The notes beneath the pieces are model-generated. The model worked only from the letters and a program-made list of their open reading frames with translations. It was not told where the DNA came from and made no database searches. Of a stretch of DNA of 7,924 nt, positions 6,749 through 7,924 are shown in pieces. The translations under genes were made by a program, and so were the position numbers. The DNA is taken from positions 1 through 7,924 of the forward strand of contig JAQUJJ010000096.1 in NCBI GenBank assembly GCA_028681035.1, in the 5' to 3' direction. The stretch's first letter is position 1. The number at the start of each line of letters is the position of its first letter. Source of the DNA: Candidatus Cloacimonadota bacterium (GTDB taxonomy: Bacteria > Cloacimonadota > Cloacimonadia > Cloacimonadales > Cloacimonadaceae).

Positions 6749-7032
6749 CATAGATATGACCTGTTATTTATAGCCAATGAAAACGAAGATGTCATCACCA
6801 TAAATCAATAATGCAATAGAAATAGAGAGAAACACTCAGAGTATCGTCAAGCATGGGGTGGCAAACTCCGATTTGCCACAGCATCCAGAGGATGTTTCAA
6901 ATTCAGCTCCGCTTTCTCTGCTGGTTCCAAGATTAGCACTCCAATGAAGTTAGTTGCGTCTGCATATTCTTGGCGCAACGCCAGTAATGCAGATATAAAG
7001 CCTCGGAGAAACATGCAGATATTTATTCTATA
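6749..7032. other. Gene-free stretch with small hairpins
   Basis: No convincing reading frame is seen. From 6749 to about 6850 I see nothing recognisable. Hairpin 1: GTGGCAAA (6858-6865), loop CTCCGA, TTTGCCAC (6872-6879), a perfect 8-bp stem, followed by CATCC-AGA-GGATG (6882-6894). At 6905-6917, AGCTCCGCTTTCT matches 5381-5393 of the first REP-like element exactly, which may be a decayed fragment. Hairpin 2 has TCTGCAT (6959-6965) and ATGCAGA (6987-6993) around TGGCG-CAA-CGCCA (6971-6983), with an alternative pairing of GTTGCG (6953-6958) to CGCAAC (6974-6979). ATGCAGATAT occurs twice as a direct repeat (6987-6996 and 7013-7022). Confidence 0.6.
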
Positions 7033-7067
7033 TTTCTCTTGACAGAGAAAGACTAATTAAAATTATC
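7033..7067 (+). promoter_or_regulatory. Candidate promoter with overlapping palindrome upstream of the nuclease gene
   Basis: A consensus -35 TTGACA (7039-7044) is followed after 16 bp by AATTAT (7061-7066), four of six matches to the -10 consensus, in an AT-rich stretch. The -35 is embedded in a perfect inverted repeat, TTTCTCT (7033-7039), TGAC, AGAGAAA (7044-7050), which could be a repressor or activator site. This would give a leader of about 90 nt before the ATG at 7166. The weak -10 keeps confidence low. Confidence 0.35.
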
Positions 7068-7153
7068 ACATCATAGAGGTCAAAAAACGGGAATGGTAAT
7101 AATAATATAGCTCTGCTAAAGGCTTTTTAAGGTTATTGCTGGATAACAGGGCA

Positions 7154-7160
7154 AAGAAGG
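7154..7160 (+). promoter_or_regulatory. Ribosome binding site of the nuclease gene
   Basis: AAGAAGG ends five bases before the ATG at 7166. The next in-frame ATG (7184, Met7) has no purine-rich site before it, and an in-frame TAA at 7103-7105 limits upstream extension, so 7166 is the chosen start. Confidence 0.6.
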
Positions 7161-7165
7161 CGAAA

Positions 7166-7924
7166 ATGTACAAAACAAAACACATGCGTTTAGCACTGCC
7201 GCTGATAGTGTTTCTGTGCGCTATCTCTCTCCTTGTAGGAGTTACAAACACCAGTCTGGAACTGCCTGCTTTAGAAAAAGGCGAAGTTCTTATCCAACAC
7301 AAAGGCTTCTCTCTTGTCTATTCCGAAAAAGACGAGCAAGCAAAATGGGTTGCCTATACGCTAACACCAGAAAAGGTGAATAGCAAGATTGTAAATAGGG
7401 ATAAAGAAAGCTTTCGGAAAGACCCGCTAATCTCTACTGGCTCTGCAGAAGATAAGGACTACAATAAAAGCAGCTATAGCAGAGGACATCTCTGCCCCGC
7501 CAACGACAATACCTGGAGCAAAGAGGCTATGCACGATTGTTTCTACTTCTCCAATATGAGTCCCCAAAGGCAGGAATTTAACGGCGGAATCTGGAAGGAT
7601 TTGGAGCTGTATGTACATAATCTGGCAACACTATATGACACGCTGTATGTAGTTACCGGTCCAGTGTTGATAAGCGACAAGCCGCTAAAAACAATAGGGA
7701 AAAATGAAGTTTCTGTGCCTGGCTACTATTATAAAGTGATTATGGTGTATGGCAAAGAACCTAAAGCCATCGGCTACCTAATTCCCCAATCAGGATACGA
7801 AAAGGACTTTCAAGCTTATGCCTGTACCGTGGATGAAGTGGAGAGAGTTACGGGGGTGGATTTTTATTATAAACTTGATGATATGACAGAGAAGGTTATA
7901 GAATCAAAACAAGAAGATATTTAT
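7166..7924 (+). CDS. DNA/RNA non-specific endonuclease (NUC1 family), 3' end beyond the window
   Basis: This is a metal-dependent beta-beta-alpha-metal (His-Me) nuclease of the Serratia/NucA family, which cuts single- and double-stranded DNA and RNA. 253 codons are visible and no stop is reached. A positively charged start and a hydrophobic segment (about residues 9-26, LALPLIVFLCAISLLVGV) point to a signal peptide or membrane anchor and an extracytoplasmic enzyme; Cys18 in FLCA is not a clear lipobox. The active-site motif is SRGHLCPAND (105-114) with general base His108; the usual DRGH Asp is Ser here. The NMSPQ (130-134) and NGGIWKDLE (139-147) motifs supply the metal ligand Asn139 and Glu147, eight residues apart as in Serratia nuclease (Asn119, Glu127). 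YVVTGPVL, YYKVIMVY and AIGYLIPQ are family core strands. The visible part probably covers almost the whole domain, since the VTGVDFYYKL stretch is normally near the end. It is divergent from argF. Likely roles are nucleotide scavenging or extracellular DNA degradation (inference). Confidence 0.92.
   Translation, partial: MYKTKHMRLALPLIVFLCAISLLVGVTNTSLELPALEKGEVLIQHKGFSLVYSEKDEQAKWVAYTLTPEKVNSKIVNRDKESFRKDPLISTGSAEDKDYNKSSYSRGHLCPANDNTWSKEAMHDCFYFSNMSPQRQEFNGGIWKDLELYVHNLATLYDTLYVVTGPVLISDKPLKTIGKNEVSVPGYYYKVIMVYGKEPKAIGYLIPQSGYEKDFQAYACTVDEVERVTGVDFYYKLDDMTEKVIESKQEDIY

Noticed and set aside
7066..7302. 78-codon minus-strand frame over the nuclease start
   Set aside because: It overlaps the signal-peptide region of the NUC1-family gene in antisense and has no family features.
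1..7924. tRNA, rRNA or known riboswitch genes
   Set aside because: No cloverleaf with TTC-type T arm, no rRNA-like conserved block and no recognisable aptamer core was seen in either strand of the intergenic regions.

Overview
The window looks like bacterial chromosome from a Candidatus Cloacimonadota (WWE1)-type organism, or a close relative in the Fibrobacterota-Chlorobiota-Bacteroidota/Marinimicrobia neighbourhood. This rests on a giant secreted C25 (gingipain-like) protein built from many beta-sandwich domains and ending in a YPNPFNP-type type IX secretion (T9SS) sorting domain, an ArcB-like ornithine carbamoyltransferase, moderate GC, and intergenic DNA rich in hairpins and short tandem repeats. 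The taxonomic call is an inference from gene style; there is no rRNA gene.

Layout. (1) 1-5187, plus strand: a 1697-codon C25-family protein. Its 5' end is suspicious: there is no signal peptide and no ribosome binding site, an in-frame TGA lies just upstream, and another frame is open from before the window. (2) 5188-5299: fourteen tandem 8-bp units directly abutting the stop codon. (3) 5309-5340: the intrinsic terminator of the protease gene. (4) 5360-5458: a REP/BIME-like element made of two hairpins in inverted orientation, each preceded by GTAG. (5) 5456-5486: the terminator of the convergent argF/arcB gene (5509-6510, minus strand). (6) 6511-7165: a 655-bp divergent intergenic region. 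It holds a second, shorter copy of the REP-pair element directly upstream of the argF Shine-Dalgarno, a long hairpin with perfect 26-bp arms built of 11-bp subrepeats, two further hairpin groups and a candidate promoter. (7) 7166 to the window end, plus strand: a secreted or membrane-anchored DNA/RNA non-specific endonuclease (NUC1/Serratia-nuclease family) that runs off the window.

The three genes do not form an operon: gene 1 converges on argF, and argF diverges from the nuclease. A shared theme of extracellular macromolecule breakdown (secreted protease-like protein, secreted nuclease) plus amino-acid metabolism (ornithine carbamoyltransferase) would fit an amino-acid-fermenting lifestyle, but that link is inference.

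The most interesting observation is the pair of related intergenic elements at 5360-5458 (minus orientation) and 6529-6593 (plus orientation). Both have the order TGTAG, 18-nt hairpin with an AGGATxCCAATC core, spacer, 18-nt hairpin with an AGCTT/AAGCT core, CTACA. Where they differ at the second and seventeenth positions of each hairpin, both partners have changed together (G-C to C-G), so base pairing is preserved. The second most interesting observation is that the protease-like protein has Arg-Gly-Tyr where C25 peptidases carry the catalytic His-Gly.
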